The notes under the pieces are model-generated. The model was not told where the DNA came from and did no database searches. It was given only the letters and a program-made list of their open reading frames with translations. Shown in pieces: positions 34,467 to 47,193 of a DNA stretch of 64,000 nucleotides. Numbering within the stretch: position 1 is the stretch's first letter; every line of letters begins with the position of its first letter. The position numbers and the translations under genes were made by a program. The stretch is taken from assembly GCA_020847975.1 (NCBI GenBank), contig JADLBD010000070.1, forward strand, positions 1 through 64,000, written 5' to 3'. Source of the stretch: Bryobacterales bacterium. Lineage in GTDB: Bacteria; Acidobacteriota; Terriglobia; Bryobacterales; Bryobacteraceae.

Positions 34467-34513
34467 CGGCTGAAAGCCCCCGCCCGCAAGATTCCAAGTA
34501 TCCTTGGCTACGT

Positions 34514-35954
34514 TTAGGGCAGCCGGGTTTCACCCATCAGGTACTGGTCGATGCCGCGGGCGGCTTTACGGCCTTCGGAGATTGCCCAGACGACGAGGGA
34601 CTGGCCGCGGCGGGCGTCTCCGGCGGCGAAGATGCCGGGGATGGTGGACATGTAGTTCCCGTCCGCGGCGATGTTGCCGCGCTGATCGAGTTGCAGGCCC
34701 TTTTCCGCGAGCGCGCTGAGGAGCCCGCCGCGGCGTGGGCCGAGGAAGCCCATGGCGAGCAGGACGAGGTCAACCTCCATGGAGAATTCGGAACCGGGGA
34801 TGGGTTCGAAATTGGGGGGCGGTCCGACATTGATTCCGTGGAGCTTCCTGACGTTACCTTGATCATCGCCCGTGAAGTGAGTGGTGTTCATGCTCCAGCC
34901 GCGGACGCCGCCTTCTTCATGGGAGCTTTCCTGGCGCAGCATGAGGGGCCAGAGCGGCCAGGGAGTGGAGGAGGCGCGCTCGGGCGGCGGCATGGGCATG
35001 ATCTCGAACTGGTGGATGGAAGCGGCTTTGTGGCGGTGAGAGGTGCCGAGGCAGTCGGCTCCAGTGTCGCCGCCGCCGATGATGATGACATGTTTTCCGG
35101 TGGCGAGGATGGGTTGGGAAAGGCGCGTGGGATCGGCGACGATGCCGCTGTCGCCGGCGACTCGCTTGTTCTGCTGGGGGAGGAAATCCATGGCGAAGTG
35201 AATGCCGTTGAGTTCGCGGCCTGGAACGCTGAGATCGCGAGGGGATTCGGCTCCGATGGCGATGAGGATGGCGTCGAACTCTTTTTGGAGGTCCTCGATG
35301 GGGATGGCGCTGCCGACGTAGGCCTTGGTGTGGAACTTCACACCTTCGGCGGCCATCTGTTCGAGACGGCGGTCGATGGTTCGCTTTTCCAGTTTGAAAT
35401 CGGGGATGCCGTAGCGGAGGAGGCCGCCGATGCGGTCGGCTTTTTCGAAGACCTCGACGGAATGGCCGGCGCGGGCCAGTTGCTGGGCCGCGGCGAGTCC
35501 GGCGGGACCGGAGCCGATGACGGCGACGCGTTTACCGGTGGGGTGTCCGGCGGGTTCGGGGCGGATCCAGCCTTCCTCCCAGGCGTGTTCGACGATGGTG
35601 CGCTCGATGAGCTTGATGGAGACAGGGGGCTCATTGATGCCGAGGACGCAGGCGGCCTCGCAGGGGGCGGGGCAGATGCGTCCGGTGAACTCGGGGAAGT
35701 TGTTGGTGGAATGGAGCACGCGAATGGCATCGCGCCAGCGGTTGCGGTAGACGAGATCATTCCAGTCAGGAATGATGTTGTTGACGGGACATCCGGTGTG
35801 ACAGAAGGGCACGCCGCAATCCATGCAGCGGGCTCCTTGCCTGGCGGCCATCTCGAGCGGGTAGGGCTGGTAGATTTCGAAGTAGTCGTTGACGCGGGCC
35901 TCGACAGGGCGGCGCTGGGGGACCTCGCGTTGGTATTCGAGGAAGCCGGTGATT

Positions 35955-35962
<8 letters not shown>
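34514..35962 (-). CDS. gltD: Glutamate synthase (NADPH) small subunit
   Basis: A 482-aa beta subunit that takes electrons from NAD(P)H and passes them to the large subunit for glutamate formation from glutamine and 2-oxoglutarate. Cysteine clusters [13 protein letters not shown] and CEAACVLG near the N-terminus bind the iron-sulphur centres. The FAD site is [19 protein letters not shown] and the NADPH site [15 protein letters not shown]. The start is GTG 35962, chosen because GltD-like sequence ([12 protein letters not shown]) begins there and AGGAGG lies 6 bp before it. It overlaps the end of gltB by 8 bp. The frame stays open further upstream, but that part is the antisense-like shadow of gltB. 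Confidence 0.95.
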
Positions 35963-40547
<4,585 letters not shown>

Positions 40548-40572
40548 TGGGTACACCTCGAAACGTGCTGAG

Positions 40573-40641
40573 TTAAACGAACCGGGCGCCGCAGGAACGC
40601 GGGCTAACGCGAGCCGTTGATGTGAGGGAACGAAGCAACAT
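40573..40641 (-). CDS. Possible 22-aa leader peptide upstream of gltB
   Basis: Within the roughly 117-nt predicted gltB leader there is an ATG (40641) preceded by a strong ribosome site (GAGGGAG, 6-nt spacer). It opens a 22-codon frame rich in Arg, Ser and Leu ([20 protein letters not shown], then FV and stop). The stop is 25 nt before the gltB start. Short leaders of this kind can mediate attenuation or coupling. No clear terminator/antiterminator pair is evident by eye, so the role is conjecture. Coding status rests only on the ribosome site and position. Confidence 0.4.
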   Translation of the reverse strand: MLLRSLTSTARVSPRSCGARFV

Positions 40642-40670
40642 GGGCGTCTCCCTCAAGGGGTAGTTTTCGT

Positions 40671-40699
40671 AGTATAGCGGGGTGCGTGATATAAGTCCA
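40671..40699 (-). promoter_or_regulatory. Promoter for gltB-gltD
   Basis: On the minus strand, TGGACT (40699-40694), a 17-bp spacer and TATACT (40676-40671) form a plausible sigma-70-type promoter. The predicted start is near 40664, giving a leader of about 117 nt that contains the possible leader peptide. It overlaps the divergent plus-strand element at 40687-40695, so the two transcripts may compete. Confidence 0.5.
40687..40695 (+). promoter_or_regulatory. Extended -10 element, plus strand, for the sugar isomerase operon
   Basis: TGATATAAG matches TGn plus TATAAT at five of six positions. Transcription would start near 40702, about 76 nt before the ATG at 40778. The stretch 40700-40740 is unusually AT-rich for this genome. 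A second candidate -10 (TACAAT at 40765) lies just before the ATG and would give a leaderless transcript. Confidence 0.4.
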
Positions 40700-40777
40700 G
40701 CAAAAAATGAATGGATCATATTATTAGATAAATTAATGATACTCCAAATGGCAGCAGTGGCTGATACAATCGCTGGA

Positions 40778-41686
40778 ATGAGACTGAACCGCAGGCAGTT
40801 GTTGGGGGCTCTGGGGTTGGCATCTCCACCCGCCGGAAGAACGCAAACAGTTTCCAAAGGCCGCATCCGGCTGGCGGTGTCGACGTATTCCTACTGGCAC
40901 TTCAAAGGGGCTCCATATCCGGTGGAGAAGGTGATAGAGGATGCGGCGCGGCTGGGTTTTGACGGCGTGGAGATCCTGCACCGGCAGATGACGAGTGAGG
41001 ATACGCCGTACCTGAACAAGCTGAAGCAACTGGCGTTCCGGCACAGCCTGGCGATGCCGATGTTGTCGATTCATCAGGATTTCGTATGGCCGAAGGCAGA
41101 GGACCGGAAGCGGAACATCGATCACACGGTGCACTGCATCGAGATGGCGAACCAGATGGGGATTCCGTGCGTGCGCCTGAATTCGGGCAGATGGAAGACG
41201 GTGCGCTCATTCGACGATCTGATGAAGGTGAAGGGGAACGAACCGCCGCTTGCGGGATTCCAGGAGAAGGATGCGGTGAAGTGGTGCGTGGATTCGATTG
41301 CGCAGTGTATGCCCGCGGCGGAGAAGGCGGGAGTGATGCTGGCGCTGGAGAACCACTGGGGGTTGACGACGAACATCGGCACGCTGCTCGAGATCCACAA
41401 GGCGGTGAATTCGCCGTGGCTCGGAATCAACATGGACACGGGGAATTTTCCGGGCGATCCGTATGAAGGGCTGAGGAAACTGGCTCCGCACGCGACGATC
41501 ATTCAGGCGAAGACGTATTACGGCGGGGGCGTGTGGTACACGCTGGATCTGGATTACAGGAAGATCGCGGGGATCATTCGCGGGGCGGGATATCAGGGGT
41601 GGGTCTCGCTCGAGATGGAAGGCAACGAAGAAGCATCTACGGCGGTGCCGAAGAGCTTGTCCGTGCTACGGGAGGCGTTCGCATGA
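40778..41686 (+). CDS. Tat-exported sugar phosphate isomerase/epimerase-like TIM-barrel protein
   Basis: A 302-aa xylose-isomerase-like TIM barrel protein of the AP-endonuclease-2 superfamily. ATG 40778 is used because it opens a Tat-type signal ([15 protein letters not shown]), whereas the longer open frame upstream adds 32 residues of AT-rich, non-protein-like sequence. Barrel features include [36 protein letters not shown] (metal-ligand Glu) and [12 protein letters not shown]. The family handles sugars, inositols or keto acids, and the exact substrate cannot be read. Export of such an enzyme is common in this lineage. Its stop overlaps the start of the next gene (ATGA). Confidence 0.8.
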   Translation: MRLNRRQLLGALGLASPPAGRTQTVSKGRIRLAVSTYSYWHFKGAPYPVEKVIEDAARLGFDGVEILHRQMTSEDTPYLNKLKQLAFRHSLAMPMLSIHQDFVWPKAEDRKRNIDHTVHCIEMANQMGIPCVRLNSGRWKTVRSFDDLMKVKGNEPPLAGFQEKDAVKWCVDSIAQCMPAAEKAGVMLALENHWGLTTNIGTLLEIHKAVNSPWLGINMDTGNFPGDPYEGLRKLAPHATIIQAKTYYGGGVWYTLDLDYRKIAGIIRGAGYQGWVSLEMEGNEEASTAVPKSLSVLREAFA

Positions 41687-41952
41687 GAATCACGAAGACA
41701 ACGAGCAGGCCGCCGAGGCGGGCGCGGGAAAGAAGGCCGCAAAGGACGACGGCGCTGACGGGGCCAAAGATCCGCTGCCCGCTGTGCGAGTGGAGGCCGA
41801 CGCCGGCGGACTTGTGGGACTGCGCATGCGGGCATGCATGGCACACGTTCGATACGGGGGGTATCTGTCCATCGTGCCTGCACCAGTGGACGACGACGCA
41901 ATGCCACTCCTGCAACGGATGGTCGGCGCATTCGGACTGGTATCAATACTAG
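41683..41952 (+). CDS. Small zinc-ribbon protein
   Basis: An 89-aa protein with four Cys pairs or knuckles: [21 protein letters not shown] and CHSCNGW. The C-terminus is SAHSDWYQY and the N-terminus is basic (residues 1-30). I recall similar small proteins in Acidobacteria and Bacteroidota with the same order of knuckles and the W-x-x-x-D-x-G-G-x-C-P-x-C block, of unknown function. It overlaps the isomerase stop by 4 bp and lies 3 bp before the FUSC gene, so it is probably co-translated with both. Zinc binding is inferred from the Cys pattern only. Confidence 0.7.
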   Translation: MRITKTTSRPPRRARERRPQRTTALTGPKIRCPLCEWRPTPADLWDCACGHAWHTFDTGGICPSCLHQWTTTQCHSCNGWSAHSDWYQY

Positions 41953-41955
41953 AGC

Positions 41956-44088
41956 GTGAAGGAGCGGCAACACCCGAATTTCCGGACGGCATTCTGGCAA
42001 AGCATTGTCCGGTACCAGCCGGACAAGATCACGCCGTGGCTGGCGCTGCGGAGCGCGCTAGGTGTGGGACTGCCGCTGGCGGCGGGTGTTCTGTCGGGCG
42101 CGGCGCCGCTGGGGATCGCGGTGGCGACCGGGGCGCTGAACGTATCGTTCACGGACAGTCACGGGCCGTACCGGCAGCGGGCGGCGCGGATGCTGGCGGC
42201 GAGCGTGATGGTGGGGACGGCGGTGCTTGCGGGCGGATTGAGCGGGCACAGCAACTGGATTGCGGCGGTGACGGCGGGTTTGCTGGCTTTCGCGGCGGGG
42301 ATGATGGTGGCGCTGAGCGCGGCGGCGGCGGATGTGGGCGTGATCAGCCTGGTGACGCTGATTGTCTATCAGGCGAATCCGCTGCCCGTGGAACACGCGG
42401 CGGTCTCGGGATTTCTGGCGGTGGCGGGCGGGGTGTTTCAAACCGGTCTGGCGCTGGCGTTCTGGCCGCTGCGGCGGTACGGACCGGAGCGGAGGGCGCT
42501 GGGGGAACTGTATGACGAGATGTCGCGCGTGGCGGCGGCGCGGGTGAGCGCGGCGGAAGCGCCGCCGGCGAGCGCGCAGAGCACGCACGCACAGGAGGAG
42601 ATGGCGACGCTGGCGCATGATTACTCGGTGGAGGCGGAGCGCTACCGAAGCCTGCTCAATCAGGCGGAACGGATGCGGCTGGGCATGGTGGCCCTGGGCC
42701 GGTTGCGGGCGAGGCTGGAGCGCGAGTGGCCGGGTTCGGACGAACTCGAGATACTGGAGCGCTTCTTCGAGGCGGCTGCTTCCTTACTGGGGACGATTGG
42801 AGAGTCGCTGCGGGGCGGAGCGCCCGTGGAGGCGGCGCCGGCGGAACTGCGGGAGTTACAGCGGATGAGTGAGGCGCTGCGGTCGAGGGCATCGCTTCAG
42901 GCGGCGCCGGCGGCGATGCTCTCGGATGCGCGGTCACAAATGGATGCACTTTCCGGGCAGTTGCGCTCGGCGGTGGACATGACGGCGTACGCGACGCCGG
43001 CGGGGATGGAGGCGTTTGCAAGGAAGGAATCGCGGCGGCCATGGAGCCTGCGGTTAGGAGGCACGGTGGCGACGCTGCGGGCGAACCTGAGCCTGGGTTC
43101 AGCGGCGAACCGTCATGCGATCCGGCTGGCGGTGTGCGTGGCGGCGGGAACGGCACTGGGGCGGGGAGTTCAACTGGAGCGGTCGTATTGGGTGCCGATG
43201 ACGATAGCGATTGTGTTGAAGCCGGATTTCACAGCGACGTTGAGCCGGGGGCTGCTGCGGTTGGTGGGAACGTTCGTGGGCCTGGTGGTGGCGACAGGGT
43301 TGTTTCATCTGGCTCCGTCGACGGCTTGGGTGCAGGTGATGCTGATTGCGGCGCTGATGTTTCTGCTGCGCAGCGTGGGGGCGGCGAATTACGGGATCTT
43401 CGTGACGGGGGTGACGGCATTTGTGGTGCTGTTTATCGCCATGACCGGGGTGTCGCCGGGGGATGTGATGGCGGCGCGGGCATGGAACACGGCGGTGGGC
43501 GGAGTGGTGGCGGTGCTTGCCTACTGGCTATGGCCGACGTGGGAGCGGACGCAGGTACGGGAGATGATGGCGAAGATGCTGGACTCCTACCGGGAGTATT
43601 TCCGGCTGGTGCGGGAGAGCTACGTGAAGCCGCGCGCGGGTTTCCGCCATGAACTGGAGCGGGCGAGGCTGGCGGGAAGGCTGGCGCGATCGAACATGGA
43701 AGCCTCGCTCGAGCGGTTGAGCACGGAGCCGGGGACGAGCGCCGGGACCATGGCTTCGCTGAACGCGATGATGGCGAGTTCGCACCGCATGGTGCACGCG
43801 ATGATGGCGCTCGAGGCGGGGCTCGCGAGCAGCCATCCGGTTCCGGCGCGGGAGGCTTTCCGGCCCTTTGCGGACCATGTGGAGCTGACGTTGTACTATC
43901 TGGCGGCGGCGCTGCGGGGATCGCCGTTGACGGCGGAGGGGTTGCCGGATTTGCGCGAGGATCACTACGCGCTGGTGCATTCCGGGGATGCGCTGACAGA
44001 GCGCTATGCCCTGGTGAACGTGGAGACGGACCGGATTACAAACAGCCTCAACACGCTGAGCCTCGAGTTGCTGCGTTTTCTCGGGTGA
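41956..44088 (+). CDS. FUSC-family inner-membrane protein (aromatic acid exporter-like)
   Basis: A 710-aa protein with two sets of about five to six TM helices (residues about 27-150 and 385-530). A large, mostly helical cytosolic region lies between them and another follows the second set, as in the fusaric-acid-resistance and AaeB families. Segments such as MTIAIVLKPDFTATLSRGLL and LVGTFVGLVVATGLF are typical of the FUSC core. Members export small aromatic acids or other toxic organics with a membrane-fusion partner, but none is encoded nearby. The start is GTG 41956, 3 bp after the zinc-ribbon stop. Third codon positions are strongly G-rich. Confidence 0.85.
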   Translation: MKERQHPNFRTAFWQSIVRYQPDKITPWLALRSALGVGLPLAAGVLSGAAPLGIAVATGALNVSFTDSHGPYRQRAARMLAASVMVGTAVLAGGLSGHSNWIAAVTAGLLAFAAGMMVALSAAAADVGVISLVTLIVYQANPLPVEHAAVSGFLAVAGGVFQTGLALAFWPLRRYGPERRALGELYDEMSRVAAARVSAAEAPPASAQSTHAQEEMATLAHDYSVEAERYRSLLNQAERMRLGMVALGRLRARLEREWPGSDELEILERFFEAAASLLGTIGESLRGGAPVEAAPAELRELQRMSEALRSRASLQAAPAAMLSDARSQMDALSGQLRSAVDMTAYATPAGMEAFARKESRRPWSLRLGGTVATLRANLSLGSAANRHAIRLAVCVAAGTALGRGVQLERSYWVPMTIAIVLKPDFTATLSRGLLRLVGTFVGLVVATGLFHLAPSTAWVQVMLIAALMFLLRSVGAANYGIFVTGVTAFVVLFIAMTGVSPGDVMAARAWNTAVGGVVAVLAYWLWPTWERTQVREMMAKMLDSYREYFRLVRESYVKPRAGFRHELERARLAGRLARSNMEASLERLSTEPGTSAGTMASLNAMMASSHRMVHAMMALEAGLASSHPVPAREAFRPFADHVELTLYYLAAALRGSPLTAEGLPDLREDHYALVHSGDALTERYALVNVETDRITNSLNTLSLELLRFLG

Positions 44089-44143
44089 AGAAACCTGTCA
44101 CAACGGAGGGGAGTTCCCCGTCTCAGGTTGTGGAGGACAGTTG

Positions 44144-44740
44144 ATGACACGAGTTTCCGGACGGGAAGGCGGGATCTGGCTGCGGCTGGTTTATGAGATG
44201 GCGCGAGCGGTGACGGGGAAACTGACGGGGAAGAAGGAAGTACCCGAACCCGTGAAGGTGACGGCGCATCAGCCGCGATTGCTGTGGGGCGTGGGGCAGA
44301 TGGAATCCGCGCAGAGCGGGATGAACAGCGTGGCGTGGGATCTGAAAGCGCTGGCGGAGGCGGCCGCGGCGCGGGGAGTGGGATGCCCGTGGTGAATAGA
44401 TATCGGGTCTGCCGTGGGCAGGCGGAAGGGTGTCAGTGAGCGGCAACTGGCGGAGTTGGACGATTTTGAGACGAGCAGCGCGTTTCGTGAAGTGGAGCGG
44501 CTGGTGATCCGCTATGCGCGGCGGATGACCGAGACTCCGGTGGAAGTGAGCGATGAGTTGTTTGCGCAACTGCGGAGCCACTTCAGCGAACGGCAGTTGG
44601 TGGAACTGACGTCAGTGATCGCGTGGGAGAACTACCGGGCGCGGTTCAATCATGCACTGGGGCTGGAGGCGCAAGGATTCAGCGAAGGGGCATACTGCGC
44701 GCTGCCTGTACAATCGTCAATGAATGGACAGAGGGGCTGA
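44144..44740 (+). CDS. Candidate selenoprotein: carboxymuconolactone decarboxylase/AhpD-like protein with CxxU
   Basis: ATG 44144 has GGAGG 7 nt upstream. The frame reads 83 residues typical of this CMD subfamily (HQPRLLWGVGQME, LKALAEAAAARGVGCPW) to a TGA at 44393-44395. In the same frame it then continues for 114 residues without a stop (IDIGSAVGRRKGVSERQL, PVEVSDELFAQLR, IAWENYRARFNHALG). Relatives have Cys at the TGA position, giving CPWC, the redox-active CxxC pair. Reading TGA as selenocysteine gives Cys81-Pro-Trp-Sec84 in a 198-aa protein of normal length. A stem-loop at 44407-44423 fits a bacterial SECIS. The next gene, an ECF41-type sigma factor, overlaps it by 17 bp. Alternatives are a nonsense mutation exactly at the catalytic Cys or a base-call error. 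No selA, selB, selC or selD gene lies in the window to confirm decoding. Confidence 0.75.
44407..44423 (+). promoter_or_regulatory. Candidate bacterial SECIS stem-loop
   Basis: The RNA GUCUGCC-GUG-GGCAGGC folds into a 7-bp stem (44407-44413 with 44417-44423, one G-U pair) with the loop GUG. The loop begins 18 nt after the TGA at 44393-44395 and its first base is G. As I recall the bSECIS model, a UGA-to-loop distance of about 16-37 nt and a G within the first two loop bases are required, and both are met. The element lies inside coding sequence, as bacterial SECIS elements do. Confidence 0.6.
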
Positions 44741-45587
44741 GTTCGAGCAGCACCGGGCGGCGTTATTCGGACTGGCGTACCGGATGTTGGGTACGGTGGC
44801 CGAGGCCGAGGATATGGTGCAGGAAGCGTATCTGCGCTGGGCAGGGGCGCGGGAAGAGGTGAAGAGTCCCAAGGCGTGGCTCATGGCAGTGGTGACGCGG
44901 CTTTGCCTGGACCATCTGCGATCGGCGCGCGTGCGGCGAGAGACGTATGTGGGTCCCTGGCTTCCGGAGCCGGCGCAGTTGGAGGCGCCGCCGGCTGACA
45001 AGGAGAGCATCACGTACGCGTTTCAAGTGGTGATGCAATCGCTGTCCGCTCCGGAGCGGGCGGTGTTCCTGCTGCGCGAGGTGTTCGTGGAGGATTACGC
45101 GGAAATTGCGGCCGTTCTGGAGACGACGGAAGCGAATTGCCGGCAGTTGTTGAGGCGCGCCCGGGAGCAGGTGGACGCAAAACGGGTGAGGTTTCGGGCT
45201 CCGGCCGAGCAGCAGAGGCGGTTGTTGGATGCTTTCTTACAGGCGTGCACGCGGGGGGATGTGGATGGCCTGATGGGGATGCTGGCGCAGGATGCCGTGT
45301 TGTACAGTGACGGCGGCGGGAAGGCGAGGGCAGCGATCCGGCCGATTCGCGGGGCGAATGCGATTGCGCGGTTCTTTGTAGGAGTTGCGAGGAAAGTTCC
45401 CGCCGGGAGCAGTGTGAGGCTGGCGCGCGTGAATGGGGAGGTGGTCGTGGTGGGGGAACTCGAAGGGCGCCCGTCGTTCGTGATGCAAATCGAGATGAGC
45501 GGGGAATTGATGGGAGCGGTATACCTGGTGGTGAACCCGGAGAAGTTGAATGGGGCGGGGAAGGGGCGATGGGAAACGGCGGTATGA
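44724..45587 (+). CDS. ECF41-type RNA polymerase sigma factor with SnoaL-like C-terminal extension
   Basis: A 287-aa sigma factor. Region 2 covers about residues 7-75 (LFGLAYRMLGTVAEAEDMV, YLRW). Region 4 covers about 110-165 (ERAVFLLREVFVEDYAEIA). A SnoaL/NTF2-like extension follows, with the ECF41 signatures DGGGK (residues 196-200) and NPEKL near the C-terminus (from residue 271; NPDKL in the family consensus). In characterised ECF41 factors this extension controls activity in place of a separate anti-sigma factor, and the genes sit beside carboxymuconolactone decarboxylase, oxidoreductase or epimerase genes. The upstream neighbour here is exactly such a CMD gene, overlapping by 17 bp. Family usage suggests it transcribes the CMD gene itself. 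Confidence 0.9.
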   Translation: MDRGAEFEQHRAALFGLAYRMLGTVAEAEDMVQEAYLRWAGAREEVKSPKAWLMAVVTRLCLDHLRSARVRRETYVGPWLPEPAQLEAPPADKESITYAFQVVMQSLSAPERAVFLLREVFVEDYAEIAAVLETTEANCRQLLRRAREQVDAKRVRFRAPAEQQRRLLDAFLQACTRGDVDGLMGMLAQDAVLYSDGGGKARAAIRPIRGANAIARFFVGVARKVPAGSSVRLARVNGEVVVVGELEGRPSFVMQIEMSGELMGAVYLVVNPEKLNGAGKGRWETAV

Positions 45588-45623
45588 CGAGTGAAGCCGG
45601 TTCGAGCACGCGGCGCGGCGCTG

Positions 45624-45632
45624 TGATATAAC
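45624..45632 (+). promoter_or_regulatory. Extended -10 element before the exported aldolase
   Basis: TGATATAAC matches an extended -10 at 45624-45632, with a predicted start near 45639 and the ATG at 45659. It is nearly identical to the elements at 199-207 (TGATATAAT) and 40687-40695 (TGATATAAG). No -35 box is evident. Confidence 0.42.
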
Positions 45633-45658
45633 CAACCTCATCGATCCGGAAGAGGACT

Positions 45659-46519
45659 ATGAAAACCAGAGGATTCACCGTCAGCGCCGCATTCTGCGCG
45701 GCATTGTTTTTCACCACCGGGCTTGCCGCCCAACAGGCGCGGATTTACAACACGGCGAAACTGAAATTGCAAGCGGACAAGCAGATTTTCGGGGGGACCG
45801 TGCTGAGTTCGGATCCGGAGATCTATTGCGCGATGGCGAACGCCGGGTTCGACTATCTGTGGATCGAGATGCAGCACAGCCCGTTGACGTACCAGGAAGT
45901 GGCGCACATGATCCGGGCCTGCAAGGGAGCGCCGGCAATTCCCTTCATCCGGGTGCCGGACGCGACGGAGGGGGACATCCAGAAGGCGGTGGACATTGGC
46001 GCGCTGGGCATCATCATTCCGATGGTGGAGTCCGTGGAGAAGGTGAGGAACGCGGTGAAGTTCGCCAAGTATCCGCCGGTGGGGAAGCGCAGCCAGGGGA
46101 ACGGGCAGTATGGCGTGTTGTGGGGCAGCGATTACCGCAAGACGGCGAACGACAACATCATGATCGTGGCGATGATCGAATCGCCGGCGGGGACAGCGAT
46201 CGCGCAGCAGATTGCGGACGTGCCGGGCGTGGACGTGGTGTTCGTGGCAAGCACGGATTTGGGCAGCTTCTCGGGGCGCAAGCAGGGCGATCCGGAATAC
46301 GAAGCCTACGTGACGAAGATCCACGACGTGGTGCTGCGGTCGGGATTGAAGCTGGGCGGGCCGCATGCGTGGAAGGACCGGCCGGGATTCACGTTCTTCC
46401 AATCGGCCGGTGAGGCGAGCCTGATCCGGTCGGGAGCGCAGATGGTGCTGGGCAGCGCGCCGATGGCGGGCGAGAAGAAAGGCGTGGCCCCGATCGAGGG
46501 GTCGGAGCACCACAAGTAG
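45659..46519 (+). CDS. Exported HpcH/HpaI-family aldolase
   Basis: A 286-aa protein of the HpcH/HpaI (2-dehydro-3-deoxyglucarate aldolase) family, which cleaves or forms C-C bonds of 2-keto acids using a divalent metal. The catalytic His lies in WIEMQHSP (about residue 79) and a metal Glu in AMIESPAG (about 180), with GLGIIIPMVES-type barrel sequence (ALGIIIPMVESVEKV) between. The unusual point is a Sec signal peptide (residues 1-25, ending GLAAQQ), since family members are normally cytosolic. It has its own promoter-like element and a GGAAGAGGA ribosome site. Partner and substrate are unknown. Confidence 0.85.
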   Translation: MKTRGFTVSAAFCAALFFTTGLAAQQARIYNTAKLKLQADKQIFGGTVLSSDPEIYCAMANAGFDYLWIEMQHSPLTYQEVAHMIRACKGAPAIPFIRVPDATEGDIQKAVDIGALGIIIPMVESVEKVRNAVKFAKYPPVGKRSQGNGQYGVLWGSDYRKTANDNIMIVAMIESPAGTAIAQQIADVPGVDVVFVASTDLGSFSGRKQGDPEYEAYVTKIHDVVLRSGLKLGGPHAWKDRPGFTFFQSAGEASLIRSGAQMVLGSAPMAGEKKGVAPIEGSEHHK

Positions 46520-46661
46520 CTCAGACTGATTCCGTGGGGACCAGTGCGCCGTGCGAGGCGGGCGGGGGCGCTGGACATAATGAATTTCGCGGGGGCCGGT
46601 AGTGGGGGAGTATTGTGCCGTCCAGACGGGGCGGATGTAGTGTAGGATGTCTGGAAGGCAC

Positions 46662-47192
46662 ATGAAAGCGCAAACATTTCTCGGGGGCGTTGTTTTGGCT
46701 GCGCTGGCGGGGGGCTTGTGCGCGGAGGAGTACAAACCGGGCCCGGATTCGCAGCGCCAGGCGCGCGTTCCCAGGGGGACGGTGACGCAGCATCTTTACG
46801 GCGGAAACTGGTATCTGGCGAACCAGGAGATGTATTCGCCGCTCGAGTACGCGGGATATGAAGTGAAGTTCGTGTTGGGGACGGATGGTCACAACAGCAA
46901 ACACGGGCCGGCGATTCAGCCGGACGGGTCGTTGGAACACAGTGCGCCGTTTTGCCGCTTGGAGACAACGGACCCATCCTCAATCAGCGGCGCGCAGATT
47001 TGCGGCCGGCCGGGACGCGTCGTGGGAATCATCAACAAGCCGCAGCCGGGCCCGCTATCGAACGTGGTGTTCGGCGGACCCGGCCTCGATATGCTCTATG
47101 TCACCGCGGGCGACAAGGTGTACCGGCGTCACCTGCGGCGTAAAGAGATCAACTCCTGGACAGTAGTAAAGCCTCCGCAACCCCGACTCTAA
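46662..47192 (+). pseudogene. Reduced esterase-lactonase fusion remnant with several in-frame deletions
   Basis: A 176-aa open frame with start, ribosome site (GGAAGG) and signal peptide intact. It appears to be a collage of separate parts of one larger protein. Residues about 20-45 (EYKPGPDSQRQARVPRGTV) match the start of an exported esterase. The next part (GGNWYLANQEMYSPLEYAG, HNSKHGPAIQ) matches the esterase end. PDGSLEHSAPFCRLET matches a late SMP-30 propeller blade, and QICGRPGRVVGIINKPQPGP with VVFGGPGLDMLYVTAGDKVY is the SMP-30 C-terminus. Full-length Acidobacteria relatives carry both domains (recalled, not searched). At least three internal deletions, all in frame, would explain it. 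No active site can remain. The stop is 1 bp before the glycosyltransferase ATG. Confidence 0.6.
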
Positions 47193-47193
47193 C

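Noticed and set aside
44144-44395. Treating the CMD gene as two separate short genes (one ending at TGA, one starting at GTG 44414)
   Set aside because: Both halves are in the same frame and together match one family, and GTG 44414 lies inside the SECIS-like loop with no ribosome site.
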